Shown in pieces: positions 7,143 through 13,771 of a stretch of DNA of 17,664 nucleotides. Within the stretch, counting starts at the first letter, position 1, and every line of letters starts with the position of its first letter. A model generated the notes under the pieces. That model was given only the letters and a program-made list of their open reading frames with translations, was not told the DNA's origin and did not search any database. The stretch is from NCBI GenBank assembly GCA_005882235.1, contig VBCT01000156.1:1-17664 (forward strand). Reading direction: 5' to 3'. The stretch is from Betaproteobacteria bacterium. Lineage in GTDB: Bacteria > Pseudomonadota > Gammaproteobacteria > Burkholderiales > SG8-39. The position numbers were made by a program, and so were the translations under genes.

Positions 7143-8198
7143 TTATCGCACCCCGCGCGCCTCGATCAGCTCGCGCAAGGGATCCGGCAGAAAACCGCGC
7201 AGCCGCGCCGACCACCGCGCCTCGCGGCGCTGCCACAGCACCCCCAGCCCGATGATCGCGAGGCCGACCAGCGAGAGCGCGAGCGGAAAGATCATGCTGT
7301 CCTTGAACACCTCGTAGGAAAGGTAGCCGAGGTAGCCCGCGACGCCGAGGCCCCCGAACACGGCGAACACGCGCCGGCCGATCACCGCGCCGAGGAGGAT
7401 CATCGCAACGTTGATTCCGCAGTAGCCGAGCTTGCCGAGCTCGCTCCCCGATTTCATCAGCGACAGCCCGCCCCAGAAGGTGAGCACGCCGAAGAGATAC
7501 AGCCAGAATGCGTAGTCGCGGGACAGGCGTGAGCGCAGGTCCACCCAGAAGGCGACGAGCACCATCGCGAGTCCGAACCACAGCGAGATGAACTTGCGGA
7601 TCTCCCAGTCGTACACGCGTTCCGCGCCGAAGAGGAACGGCACGATGTCCATGCTCATGTACCACAGCGTCACCGCGACCGGCATCAGCATGAAGGGGAA
7701 GCGGTAGCGCCACAGCAGGATCGCGCCGACGGCGAGCGTGCCGAATTCCATCATGATCCAGCGCCAGTCGATGAACACGTGGTAGTCGCGAAACGGCTTG
7801 GTCTCGCCCCAGTAGCCGAGCGCCATCTGCGCGCCGAAGATCGCGAGGGGCACCATCACCACCGCGAGCGTCGCCGTGATCCCGGCGGGGACCTCGAGCT
7901 GTTTCCTCGCGAGGAACCAGTGGGTGAGCGCAAGCGCGAGCACCGCGTAGAGGAGCGCGGTGACGAACCCGCCCCAGCCGCCGAGCGCGTTCCAGCCGAG
8001 CGTCATGAAGATCGACATCGCTCCGATCGCGATCATCCCGCCGAGGTAATAGAGCACGTGCACGAAACTGAACCGCGGCCCCCCGGAGGGCTGCGTCGCG
8101 TCGGTTTCGAGAAACGCAACCAGCCGGTCGGCCTGCGCCGCGCTCAGAATCCCTCCGCGCACCGCCCCGTCGAGCTCCGACCTGCGGATCGTCCCCAT
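7143..8198 (-). CDS. Polytopic membrane protein, DUF2157-like
   Basis: A 351-residue integral membrane protein with a short soluble N-terminus and roughly nine to ten hydrophobic helices. The N-terminal region (RSELDGAVRGGILSAAQADRL) has the 'helix, turn, G-x-I/L-s-x-x-Q-A' look of DUF2157-type membrane proteins, and the first transmembrane span starts near residue 45 (VHVLYYLGGMIAIGAMSIFM). The function of the family is unknown. The start ATG 8198 has a strong Shine-Dalgarno (AGGGGAG, rc of 8208-8214) nine bases away, which can pair with an upstream CCCCT. The gene lies between the rhodanese gene (89-base gap) and the Bug receptor gene (9-base gap), all on the same strand. Confidence 0.65.
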   Translation of the reverse strand: MGTIRRSELDGAVRGGILSAAQADRLVAFLETDATQPSGGPRFSFVHVLYYLGGMIAIGAMSIFMTLGWNALGGWGGFVTALLYAVLALALTHWFLARKQLEVPAGITATLAVVMVPLAIFGAQMALGYWGETKPFRDYHVFIDWRWIMMEFGTLAVGAILLWRYRFPFMLMPVAVTLWYMSMDIVPFLFGAERVYDWEIRKFISLWFGLAMVLVAFWVDLRSRLSRDYAFWLYLFGVLTFWGGLSLMKSGSELGKLGYCGINVAMILLGAVIGRRVFAVFGGLGVAGYLGYLSYEVFKDSMIFPLALSLVGLAIIGLGVLWQRREARWSARLRGFLPDPLRELIEARGVR

Positions 8199-8209
8199 GA
8201 ACGTACGCT

Positions 8210-8225
8210 CCCCTATGCCGAGGGG
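8210..8225 (-). promoter_or_regulatory. Small hairpin overlapping the Shine-Dalgarno of the DUF2157-like gene
   Basis: In the minus-strand transcript, CCCCU (rc of 8221-8225) can pair with AGGGG (rc of 8210-8214) across a six-base loop. The second arm is the Shine-Dalgarno sequence. The stem has only five pairs, so the effect may be small. Confidence 0.3.
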
Positions 8226-8257
8226 ATAAGCCTACTCGAAAAGAGCCGGCAAGGCGC

Positions 8258-8280
8258 CCCTTCCCCGCGAGAGAGAAGGG
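8258..8280. repeat. Short inverted repeat in the rhodanese/DUF2157-like gap
   Basis: CCCTTC (8258-8263) and GAAGGG (8275-8280) form a six-pair stem with an eleven-base loop, between the rhodanese stop and the DUF2157-like start. There is no T-run for a terminator. Its C/T-rich, G/A-rich character resembles degenerate intergenic repeats of betaproteobacteria, but I cannot show other copies. Confidence 0.25.
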
Positions 8281-8287
8281 TGAGGAA

Positions 8288-8632
8288 CTACGCCGCGAGG
8301 ACTTCCCCGCGGTCGACGGGAAACCCGGCTTCCATCCAGTCCTCCTTGCCCCCGGGATAGACGGCGACGTTTTCGTAGCCGAGCTGCGCCAGGCGGAGCG
8401 CCGCGACGTGCGAATTCCGGCAGCTGCGGCTCGCGCAATAGACGACGATCTCGGCGGCCTTGTCGGGCAGCACCCCGGGCGCGAGCCTGTCCACCTCGTC
8501 GTGCGGCAGGTGACGCGCCCCGGGCAGGTGCCAGTCGCGCCAGTACTTCTCCGGGAGGGCCTCGACGAGCACCGGCCGGGCGTTTCCGGCGAGCTTGCGG
8601 CGCAGCTCTTCACGATCGATTTGCTTCAGCAT
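8288..8632 (-). CDS. Single-domain rhodanese-like sulfurtransferase
   Basis: A 114-residue single rhodanese domain, predicted cytoplasmic. The active-site loop is VVYCASRSCRNS, with probable catalytic Cys66 after the VVY strand and a second cysteine, Cys71, in the loop; this C-A-S-x-x-C form is seen in a subgroup of small rhodaneses. The substrate-side motifs WHLPGARHLP (34-43) and YPGGKEDWMEAGFPV (C-terminal part) are present. These enzymes carry sulfane sulfur as a cysteine persulfide; the acceptor is unknown. ATG 8632 is chosen because of an excellent Shine-Dalgarno (AAGGAGAG) about five bases upstream. The gene is divergent from a MarR regulator gene with two shared palindromes between them, which suggests MarR controls it. 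Confidence 0.88.
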   Translation of the reverse strand: MLKQIDREELRRKLAGNARPVLVEALPEKYWRDWHLPGARHLPHDEVDRLAPGVLPDKAAEIVVYCASRSCRNSHVAALRLAQLGYENVAVYPGGKEDWMEAGFPVDRGEVLAA

Positions 8633-8667
8633 GTTTCTCTCCTTGAAGGTTGGGTTCGCATCGCGTA

Positions 8668-8681
8668 GTTGCAAATGCAAC
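8668..8681. promoter_or_regulatory. MarR operator, copy 1 (palindrome GTTGCAAATGCAAC)
   Basis: GTTGCA-AA-TGCAAC is a perfect inverted repeat. The same core, TTGCAAATGCAA, recurs 33 bp downstream, close to three helical turns, so two dimers could bind the same face. Copy 1 overlaps the predicted rhodanese transcription start. MarR proteins commonly bind palindromes of this size in their own divergent promoters. Confidence 0.7.
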
Positions 8682-8707
8682 GATATGCTGCCATCAAATC
8701 ATTGCAA
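8680..8707 (-). promoter_or_regulatory. Candidate promoter of the rhodanese gene
   Basis: On the minus strand TTGCAA (rc of 8702-8707, inside operator copy 2) and TATCGT (rc of 8680-8685, abutting copy 1) are 16 bases apart, each four of six to consensus. Transcription would start near 8673, inside copy 1, giving a leader of about 40 bases. Confidence 0.35.
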
Positions 8708-8714
8708 ATGCAAC
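8701..8714. promoter_or_regulatory. MarR operator, copy 2 (palindrome TTGCAAATGCAA)
   Basis: This second copy of the palindrome core (8702-8713) is identical to copy 1. It covers the predicted -35 element of the marR-type gene, so occupancy would repress that promoter. Confidence 0.7.
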
Positions 8715-8730
8715 TACCTCTTGCCATAAT
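8702..8730 (+). promoter_or_regulatory. Promoter of the MarR regulator gene
   Basis: TTGCAA (8702-8707) and CATAAT (8725-8730, five of six to consensus) are separated by 17 bases. The -35 lies in operator copy 2. The predicted start near 8737 leaves only about six bases before ATG 8743, which has no Shine-Dalgarno, so the message may be nearly leaderless. Confidence 0.5.
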
Positions 8731-8742
8731 GCAGCCTGCTCC

Positions 8743-9195
8743 ATGACCAAGGACCACGACCTCAAAGGCCACGCCTGGGCGGTGCTGCTGACCGCGCACG
8801 CGACGCTGGTCGAGAGAATCGAGACCGCGTTGGCAGAAGCCGGGCTCCCCCCGCTCGGCTGGTACGACGTGCTCTGGGAGCTGGAGAAGGCCGAGGGCGG
8901 GAGGCTGCGCATGCACGAGCTCGCGCGCCGCATCGTGCTCTCGAGGAGCAACCTCACGCGCCTCGCCGACAGGCTGGAGGACGCCAAGCTGATGGAGCGC
9001 GAGGACACGCCCCACGACCGCCGCGGCTACGACTGCGTCATAACCCGCGCGGGGCTCGCCATGAGGAAAAAAATATGGCCTTTGTACAAAGCCGAAATCG
9101 AGAGCCTCTTCTCGCGGCACATCACCGTGCAGGAAGCGCGCACGATCGGGGATGCCCTTGCGCGCGCCGTGAAGGCGGCGGGGGGTGAGGGATGA
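8743..9195 (+). CDS. MarR-family transcriptional regulator
   Basis: A 150-residue MarR protein. An N-terminal dimerisation helix is followed by the winged helix: LGWYDVLWELEKA (38-50), RMHELARRIVLSRSNLTRLADRLE (56-79, recognition helix around SRSNLTRLADRL) and the wing EDTPHDRRGYDCVIT (87-101) with the family Asp-Arg signature. The one cysteine, Cys98, sits just after the wing, so a thiol-sensing role is conceivable but unproven. ATG 8743 is chosen over the longer frame from 8650 because the upstream part runs through the operators and encodes no conserved sequence. It is divergent from the rhodanese gene, and two identical palindromes in the 110-base gap suggest autoregulation and control of the rhodanese. 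Confidence 0.9.
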   Translation: MTKDHDLKGHAWAVLLTAHATLVERIETALAEAGLPPLGWYDVLWELEKAEGGRLRMHELARRIVLSRSNLTRLADRLEDAKLMEREDTPHDRRGYDCVITRAGLAMRKKIWPLYKAEIESLFSRHITVQEARTIGDALARAVKAAGGEG

Positions 9196-9219
9196 CACCA
9201 CCCACTGCTAACACATAAT
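9192..9219 (+). promoter_or_regulatory. Candidate promoter of the small membrane protein gene
   Basis: ATGACA (9192-9197, overlapping the MarR stop codon) and CATAAT (9214-9219) each match consensus at five of six positions and are 16 bases apart. Transcription would begin near 9226, about 39 bases before the ATG. Confidence 0.4.
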
Positions 9220-9264
9220 TACCCGAATTCCGGAACGGAGACTTTTCCACACTGCGAGGTCTAC

Positions 9265-9684
9265 ATGAAACCGCCTGTCCTGCTGCGCGTCGCTTCGGTG
9301 CTCACCCTGATTTTCTGCGCAGGCCACACGTATGGAGCGCTCGCCGCTTCATCGCGCGACCCGGAACAGGCGGCGGTGTTCATGGCCATGCAGGCCTTCC
9401 CGTTCGAGATCATGGGGGCACGGCGCTCGCACTGGGATTTCTATCGCGGGTTCAGCCTCCTTTTCAGCGTGACCCTGCTGCTCCTCGCCGTGCTGCTGTG
9501 GCAATTGGCCCGACTTGCGAATCGCGACTCCGCCGGGGCGAGGCCGTTCGTCGCGTCCCTCTTTCTGGCCTACCTGGGGTTCACGATCCTGTGCGGGGTG
9601 TATTTCTTCATCGCGCCCGCAGCGTTTTCCGCTGCCGTGGCGATCTGCCTGGCCCTCGCATTCACCTCGGCGAGAACCGGCTGA
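9265..9684 (+). CDS. Small four-helix integral membrane protein
   Basis: A 139-residue protein with four hydrophobic segments: ~7-28 (with GHTYG), ~62-84, ~97-115 and ~118-135. Between the first two lies a conserved-looking loop with MQAFPFEIMGARRSHWDFY. The GHTxG motif after helix 1 and the 'DFYRGFSLLFSV' entry to helix 2 recall a small uncharacterised membrane family (LIC_13387-like), a tentative match. The start ATG 9265 has a GAGG Shine-Dalgarno at 9256-9259. No function can be assigned. It follows the MarR gene on the same strand with 69 bases between and its own candidate promoter. Confidence 0.75.
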   Translation: MKPPVLLRVASVLTLIFCAGHTYGALAASSRDPEQAAVFMAMQAFPFEIMGARRSHWDFYRGFSLLFSVTLLLLAVLLWQLARLANRDSAGARPFVASLFLAYLGFTILCGVYFFIAPAAFSAAVAICLALAFTSARTG

Positions 9685-9714
9685 TCCACTATCGGGGCGG
9701 GCGAAGCGCTGGGG

Positions 9715-9720
9715 TAGAAT
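9715..9720 (+). promoter_or_regulatory. Candidate -10 element of glnS
   Basis: TAGAAT (five of six to consensus) in the setting GGGGTAGAATCGCG is typical of short upstream regions of betaproteobacterial housekeeping genes. No -35 of quality is seen. Transcription would begin near 9727, 14 bases before the ATG. Confidence 0.3.
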
Positions 9721-9740
9721 CGCGAATCCCCGTGAGCACC

Positions 9741-11489
9741 ATGTCCGCACCCTCTCCCAGGAAGCAGCACGAAGCCTCGCACTCGAACTTCATCCGCCAG
9801 ATCATCGAGGCCGATCTCATGGCGGGCAAGTACGCGAGGCGAAAGTGGAACGGCAAGCCCGGCTCCGCGTTTTCCCTTCACAATGCGCCGACCGATCCGG
9901 CCAAGATCCGCACGCGCTTCCCGCCGGAGCCCAACGGCTATCTGCATTACGGCCACGCCAAGGCGATCTGCCTCAACTTCGGCCTCGCGCGCGACTACGG
10001 CGGCGGCTGCCACCTGCGCTTCGACGACACCAACCCGGCGAAAGAGGAAACCGAGTACGTCGATTCGATCCGCGAGGCAGTGAAGTGGCTAGGCTTTTCC
10101 TGGGAGGACCCGGGCGGGAACAGAAACGAGTATTACGCCTCGGACTACTTCGAATATCTGTACCAGTTCGCGGAAGAGCTGGTGCGCCGCGGCCACGCCT
10201 ACGTGGACAGCCTCTCCGCCGAGCAGATGCGCGCGCTGCGCGGCACGCTCACCGAGCCCGGCAAGAACAGCCCCTACCGCGAGCGCCCCGTCGAGGAGAA
10301 CCTGAAGCTCTTTCGCGAAATGCACCTGGGCAGGTTCGCCGACGGCGAGCACGTGTTGCGCGCGAAGATCGACATGGCCTCGCCCAACATCAACCTGCGC
10401 GACCCGGCCATGTACCGCATCCGCCACGCCGCCCACCACCGCACCGGCGATCACTGGTGCATCTATCCCACCTACGACTGGGCGCACGGCGTGTCGGACG
10501 CGCTCGAGAACATCACGCACTCGCTCTGCACGCTCGAGTTCGAGGACCACCGCCCGCTCTACGAATGGTTCAACGAGCGCCTCGCAGAGGACTGGACCGG
10601 ATACGACGGCGTGAAGAGGCCCGGCCTCCTGCAGCAGCCGCTGCCGCGGCAGATCGAGTTCGCGCGGCTCAATGTCACCTATGTGGTGCTCTCCAAACGG
10701 AAATTGATCCAGCTCGTCGAGGAAAGGCACGTGGACGGTTGGGACGACCCGCGCATGCCCACGCTCGTCGGCGCGCGCCGGCGCGGGTTCACCCCCGAGG
10801 GCTTTCGGCTCTTCGCGGAGCGCATCGGCGTGGCGAAGGCCGACTCGTGGATCGAGTTCTCGATTCTCGAGGACTGCATGCGCGAGCACCTGAACGAGGC
10901 CGCGCCGCGCCGCGTCGCGGTGCTCGACCCGCTCAAGCTCGTCATCGAGAACTACCCGGAAGGAAAGGAAGAGGAGTGCGAAGCTCCCAACCACCCGCAC
11001 AAGCCGGAATGGGGCAGGCGCAAGCTGCGGCTCTCGCGCGAGCTGTGGATCGAGCGCGAGGATTTCTCCGAGAGCCCGCCGAAGGGCTACTTCCGTCTCT
11101 TCCCTGGAAACAGGGTGCGGCTGCGCTACGGCTACATCGTCGAGTGCATCGGGTACGACAAGACGACCGACACCGTGCGCTGCACCTACGACCCCGACAC
11201 CCGATCAGGCACGCCAGGCGCGGAGAAGGTCAAGGTCAAGGGCAACATCCACTGGGTGAGCGCGAAGGACTCGTTTGCAGCGGAAGTGCGGCTGTACGAC
11301 CGGCTGTTCAAAGTCCCGCATCCGGGAGCGGGAGACAGCGAGCTCGTGCCGGACCTGAATCCGGATTCGAAGAAGCTCGTCACCGCGCAGCTCGAGGCCG
11401 CGCTCAAGGGCGCCCGGCCCGAGGAGCAGTTCCAGTTCGAGCGCCACGGCTATTTCACGGCCGACCGCGTCGACTCCACCGCGCGGTGA
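9741..11489 (+). CDS. glnS: Glutaminyl-tRNA synthetase
   Basis: A 582-residue class I aminoacyl-tRNA synthetase that charges tRNA-Gln with glutamine. The HIGH-type motif is PPEPNGYLHYGHAKA (HYGH at 69-72) and the KMSKS-type motif is VVLSKRK (315-321). Further GlnRS hallmarks are CHLRFDDTNPAKEETEYVDSI, YPTYDWAHGVSDALENITHS and the two-barrel anticodon-binding C-terminal half (from ~residue 365) with RLFPGNRVRLRYGYIVEC. The length is slightly above that of E. coli GlnRS. There is an N-terminal extension of about 30 residues (MSAPSPRKQHEASHSNFIRQ), normal for this group. ATG 9741 is used; GTG 9732 is a possible alternative, and neither has a clear Shine-Dalgarno. Presence of GlnRS agrees with a proteobacterium. 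Confidence 0.96.
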   Translation: MSAPSPRKQHEASHSNFIRQIIEADLMAGKYARRKWNGKPGSAFSLHNAPTDPAKIRTRFPPEPNGYLHYGHAKAICLNFGLARDYGGGCHLRFDDTNPAKEETEYVDSIREAVKWLGFSWEDPGGNRNEYYASDYFEYLYQFAEELVRRGHAYVDSLSAEQMRALRGTLTEPGKNSPYRERPVEENLKLFREMHLGRFADGEHVLRAKIDMASPNINLRDPAMYRIRHAAHHRTGDHWCIYPTYDWAHGVSDALENITHSLCTLEFEDHRPLYEWFNERLAEDWTGYDGVKRPGLLQQPLPRQIEFARLNVTYVVLSKRKLIQLVEERHVDGWDDPRMPTLVGARRRGFTPEGFRLFAERIGVAKADSWIEFSILEDCMREHLNEAAPRRVAVLDPLKLVIENYPEGKEEECEAPNHPHKPEWGRRKLRLSRELWIEREDFSESPPKGYFRLFPGNRVRLRYGYIVECIGYDKTTDTVRCTYDPDTRSGTPGAEKVKVKGNIHWVSAKDSFAAEVRLYDRLFKVPHPGAGDSELVPDLNPDSKKLVTAQLEAALKGARPEEQFQFERHGYFTADRVDSTAR

Positions 11490-11499
11490 CATTGAGAGA

Positions 11500-11550
11500 C
11501 AGCTGGGGAAAATCCGCAATTCCCTAGGCTGTCGCCGGTACGCGACAGCC
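11500..11550 (+). terminator. Paired hairpins just after glnS, possible terminator
   Basis: GGCTGTCGC (11527-11535) and GCGACAGCC (11542-11550) form a perfect nine-pair stem with a six-base loop, starting 38 bases after the glnS stop. A second, weaker hairpin (CAGC and GGGAA at 11500-11510 pairing with TTCCC and GCTG at 11520-11531) uses some of the same bases, so the two exclude each other. There is no T-run after the strong stem, so a simple intrinsic terminator is not proven. Confidence 0.4.
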
Positions 11551-11590
11551 GAAGTTCTGCCAGATCAGCGTTCTAGCATCTCGCGCTCTC

Positions 11591-11636
11591 GGGGCCGTCG
11601 TTGCGCGGCGACGGAATCAAAAAGCTTCCCGGCCCC
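11591..11636 (+). other. Structured non-coding stretch between glnS and the 68-residue gene
   Basis: The 270-base gap 11490-11759 has no convincing gene. Besides the hairpins next to glnS, it holds GGGGCC (11591-11596) and GGCCCC (11631-11636), which can close an outer stem, and CCGTCG (11595-11600) with CGACGG (11609-11614), which form an inner hairpin. The two stems overlap by two bases, so they compete or rearrange. It is too short and lacks the arms for a tRNA. Confidence 0.35.
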
Positions 11637-11759
11637 AACAATGCGCTAACCGTTTGATCGTTCGCGGATTCGATGCTCTGGCACGGAGGTTGCGGTCATC
11701 AGCTCATTGGCGCAGAAGGCGTCGCGGCACCTGCGCCTTAAAATGCACGGGAGACCGCC

Positions 11760-11966
11760 ATGGACCGCAGGCTGACTGCCGAAGATATCGATTGGCTGCG
11801 CAAGCTGCGCAACGCGAGAGCCGCAAACCAGCCTTCCCCCGACATCCCCACGAGCGTGGTGCGCAAACTGACGTTGCTCGCGTACGCGGAGGTCAAGAGC
11901 CCGAGAGAACATCCGATCAAGCTCAGAGACCGCGACGAGCTGGACCGGAGGAAACAAAGCGGCTGA
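11760..11966 (+). CDS. Small hypothetical protein, possible winged-helix-like
   Basis: A 68-residue soluble, highly charged protein. It opens with MDRRLTAEDIDWLRKLRNAR, then PSPDIPTSVVRKLTLLAYAEVK and a basic tail ending DELDRRKQSG. The order 'helix, proline-bounded turn, V-x-x-K-L-x-x-L-x-x-x-E' resembles the recognition half of small winged helices, but I do not recognise the family. ATG 11760 has a fair Shine-Dalgarno (GGGAG, about six bases upstream), and a TAAAAT -10-like hexamer lies at 11739-11744. The gene converges on the cytochrome-propeller gene with 52 bases between stops. Confidence 0.6.
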   Translation: MDRRLTAEDIDWLRKLRNARAANQPSPDIPTSVVRKLTLLAYAEVKSPREHPIKLRDRDELDRRKQSG

Positions 11967-12018
11967 CCTTCCGCGCGAGCCGCGGTGCCGCATCTTTCCC
12001 GCACGAGTTGGACGCGCC

Positions 12019-13674
12019 CTACTCCAGCGGCTCGACCTTCACGATGGCCGCGTGGTGATTGTTCCCCACCCAGAACGTGGGCGGCGTGGTCGAATCGTCC
12101 ACGAACACGCGACGGATGTTGGTCTGGCTCGGGAGCGGATACTCGGTGAACTGGCCCGTGTCGAGGTCCATGCGCAGCACGCGATCGGTGTTCATGCCCG
12201 CGGTCCACACCTTGCCGGCCTTGTCGAGGACGACGTCGTAAGGCGCGGCATGGGGCGTGGGGACATTCCATTCCCTGAACGTTTCCGTCTTGGTATCGAA
12301 CATCCCGATTTTTTCGGCTCGCCATTCGGCGAACCAGACGCGGTCCTGAGCGTCCATCCTGCCGCGGCGTGGCCTGGATCGAGGCGTCGGCGTCGGGAAG
12401 AGTGTCAGCTTCCCGGTCGCGGCTTCGATCTTGCCGACGTTCTCTCCGCCGAAATCCATGAAGAAGATGTTGTTCTTCGAATCGGCGTAGATGCCGTAGA
12501 CGGAATGCGGTCCTTTCATGTTCTGGTAGGGTTTCCATGTCTCGAACTTGCCGGTCGCCATGTCCAGGCGATGCAGGCCCGGAATGCCGGCGTCGTTCAG
12601 CCACACCTTGCGGTCCACTGTCCAGCGCTGCGGGCCGACCATCGACTGCTGGGAATTCTCGTTGACGACTCCGTATGGCAGCGGAAACGCCTGGAACTTT
12701 TCGGTCTTCTTGTCGAATTTCACGATTCCCGACTGGAACATGTGCGAGAGCCAGAGGTTGCCTTCGGGATCGACCTCGAGGTCGAGGGTCCCCTTCGGGT
12801 AGTCGGGCCGCTGCACGGGAATCGCGAACTCGGCGTGCTTCAGCGTCTTCGGATCGAATTTACCGAGGAATTGCTGATCGAACTGCGAATACCAGACGAC
12901 GCCGTCGCGATCGACGATCACGTCGTGCGGCATCAGGGGCCGGCGCGGAAGGTCGTATTCGGTGATGACGACGCGCGTGCCCTTGCCTTTGACGCGGGGC
13001 AGGGTCTTCAAGTCATACGACCAGGCGCCCGAGCTTTGATTGAGGGTGGCGAGATACGCGGCCTGCTTGTCGGAGTCCGGGCCGAAATCGCGCATGGGGT
13101 CGCGCGCGACCAGTCGTACCTGCGGCCGCTCGATGTGGCTGTTGTTGGCGTAGGTCGCCATACGTTTCATGACCTGCAGGAAAGCGGCCGCGTCGTGCTT
13201 CGATTTCGCGACGCGCTCCAGGGTGTGGCAGCCCACGCAGCCGTAGAGAAACTTCTTCTGGTCGGGCATCCCGGGAAAGCTCGCGATCCATTCGGCGTTC
13301 GTCATCTGGGGCGTCATGTCCCGGACCTTGCGCAGCTTCAGGTCGACCGCGACGGGCAGGGCGAGGGTGATCTCCACCGAGCCCGGGCCGTCGAGCTCGT
13401 ATCCCGTTGCCCGGATCTTCAGCGAATACGAGCCGGACCCGAGCTTCGACGAAGGAAAGCTGAAACGGCCCCGATCGTCGCTGACCACGCTGACCGTGAC
13501 CGTCGAGCCGGCCTTCTTCGCGCTGACGACGACGCCCTCCATCGCGCCTTCTTCCGCCGAGCTCACCCGCCCGGTCAGGGCGGTGGAAGTCTGGGCCGCG
13601 GTGGGGCCACTGCCCGCGAGAAGCGCGATAAACACGAGACCGGCGCTTACGACGAACAAAAGGCGTCTTGTCAT
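12019..13674 (-). CDS. Secreted monoheme cytochrome c / Vgb-like beta-propeller protein
   Basis: A 551-residue exported protein. A signal peptide (1-28, AxA-type site at PTAAQ) is followed by a carboxypeptidase-regulatory-like beta-sandwich (~33-115; LTGRVSSAEEGAMEGVVVSAKK), a small cytochrome c module with one heme site CVGCH (Cys146, Cys149, His150; Met170 or Met172 are candidate distal ligands), and a beta-propeller (~235-551). The propeller has repeated 'DxxGxVWYSQ/LWLSH/VWFAEW/VWTAG' strands typical of streptogramin-lyase (Vgb)-like and SMP-30-like propellers. Similar multidomain proteins occur in soil bacteria, but their substrate is not known, and antibiotic lyase activity should not be assumed. 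The start ATG 13672-13674 has an AAGGGAG Shine-Dalgarno about eight bases upstream; the frame extends further but the signal peptide begins here. It is divergent from the GST gene. Confidence 0.85.
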   Translation of the reverse strand: MTRRLLFVVSAGLVFIALLAGSGPTAAQTSTALTGRVSSAEEGAMEGVVVSAKKAGSTVTVSVVSDDRGRFSFPSSKLGSGSYSLKIRATGYELDGPGSVEITLALPVAVDLKLRKVRDMTPQMTNAEWIASFPGMPDQKKFLYGCVGCHTLERVAKSKHDAAAFLQVMKRMATYANNSHIERPQVRLVARDPMRDFGPDSDKQAAYLATLNQSSGAWSYDLKTLPRVKGKGTRVVITEYDLPRRPLMPHDVIVDRDGVVWYSQFDQQFLGKFDPKTLKHAEFAIPVQRPDYPKGTLDLEVDPEGNLWLSHMFQSGIVKFDKKTEKFQAFPLPYGVVNENSQQSMVGPQRWTVDRKVWLNDAGIPGLHRLDMATGKFETWKPYQNMKGPHSVYGIYADSKNNIFFMDFGGENVGKIEAATGKLTLFPTPTPRSRPRRGRMDAQDRVWFAEWRAEKIGMFDTKTETFREWNVPTPHAAPYDVVLDKAGKVWTAGMNTDRVLRMDLDTGQFTEYPLPSQTNIRRVFVDDSTTPPTFWVGNNHHAAIVKVEPLE

Positions 13675-13771
13675 GGACGACTCCCTTGTGGATCCCCTCC
13701 GACTAGTCCCATATTTTAGTCTTATTCGGTTTAGAGTTACGGCTTTCAACGTCCCCACGGAGCCAGAAACC

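Noticed and set aside
5998..8613. An 871-codon minus-strand frame over the rhodanese, DUF2157-like and Bug receptor genes
   Set aside because: It runs through three genes with clear motifs in other frames, and its own product is low-complexity and Arg-rich.
11591..11640. GGGGCC...GGCCCCAACA resembling a tRNA acceptor stem
   Set aside because: Only 46 bases separate the ends, with no anticodon or T arm, so it cannot be a tRNA.
12019..13674. Streptogramin (virginiamycin B) lyase resistance gene
   Set aside because: The resemblance is at the propeller fold level; the extra cytochrome and sandwich domains mark a different multidomain family, so no resistance function is claimed.
12052..13719. 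Long plus-strand frame opposite the cytochrome-propeller gene
   Set aside because: The minus strand encodes a signal peptide, CVGCH and propeller strands; the plus-strand product has no motif and no Shine-Dalgarno.
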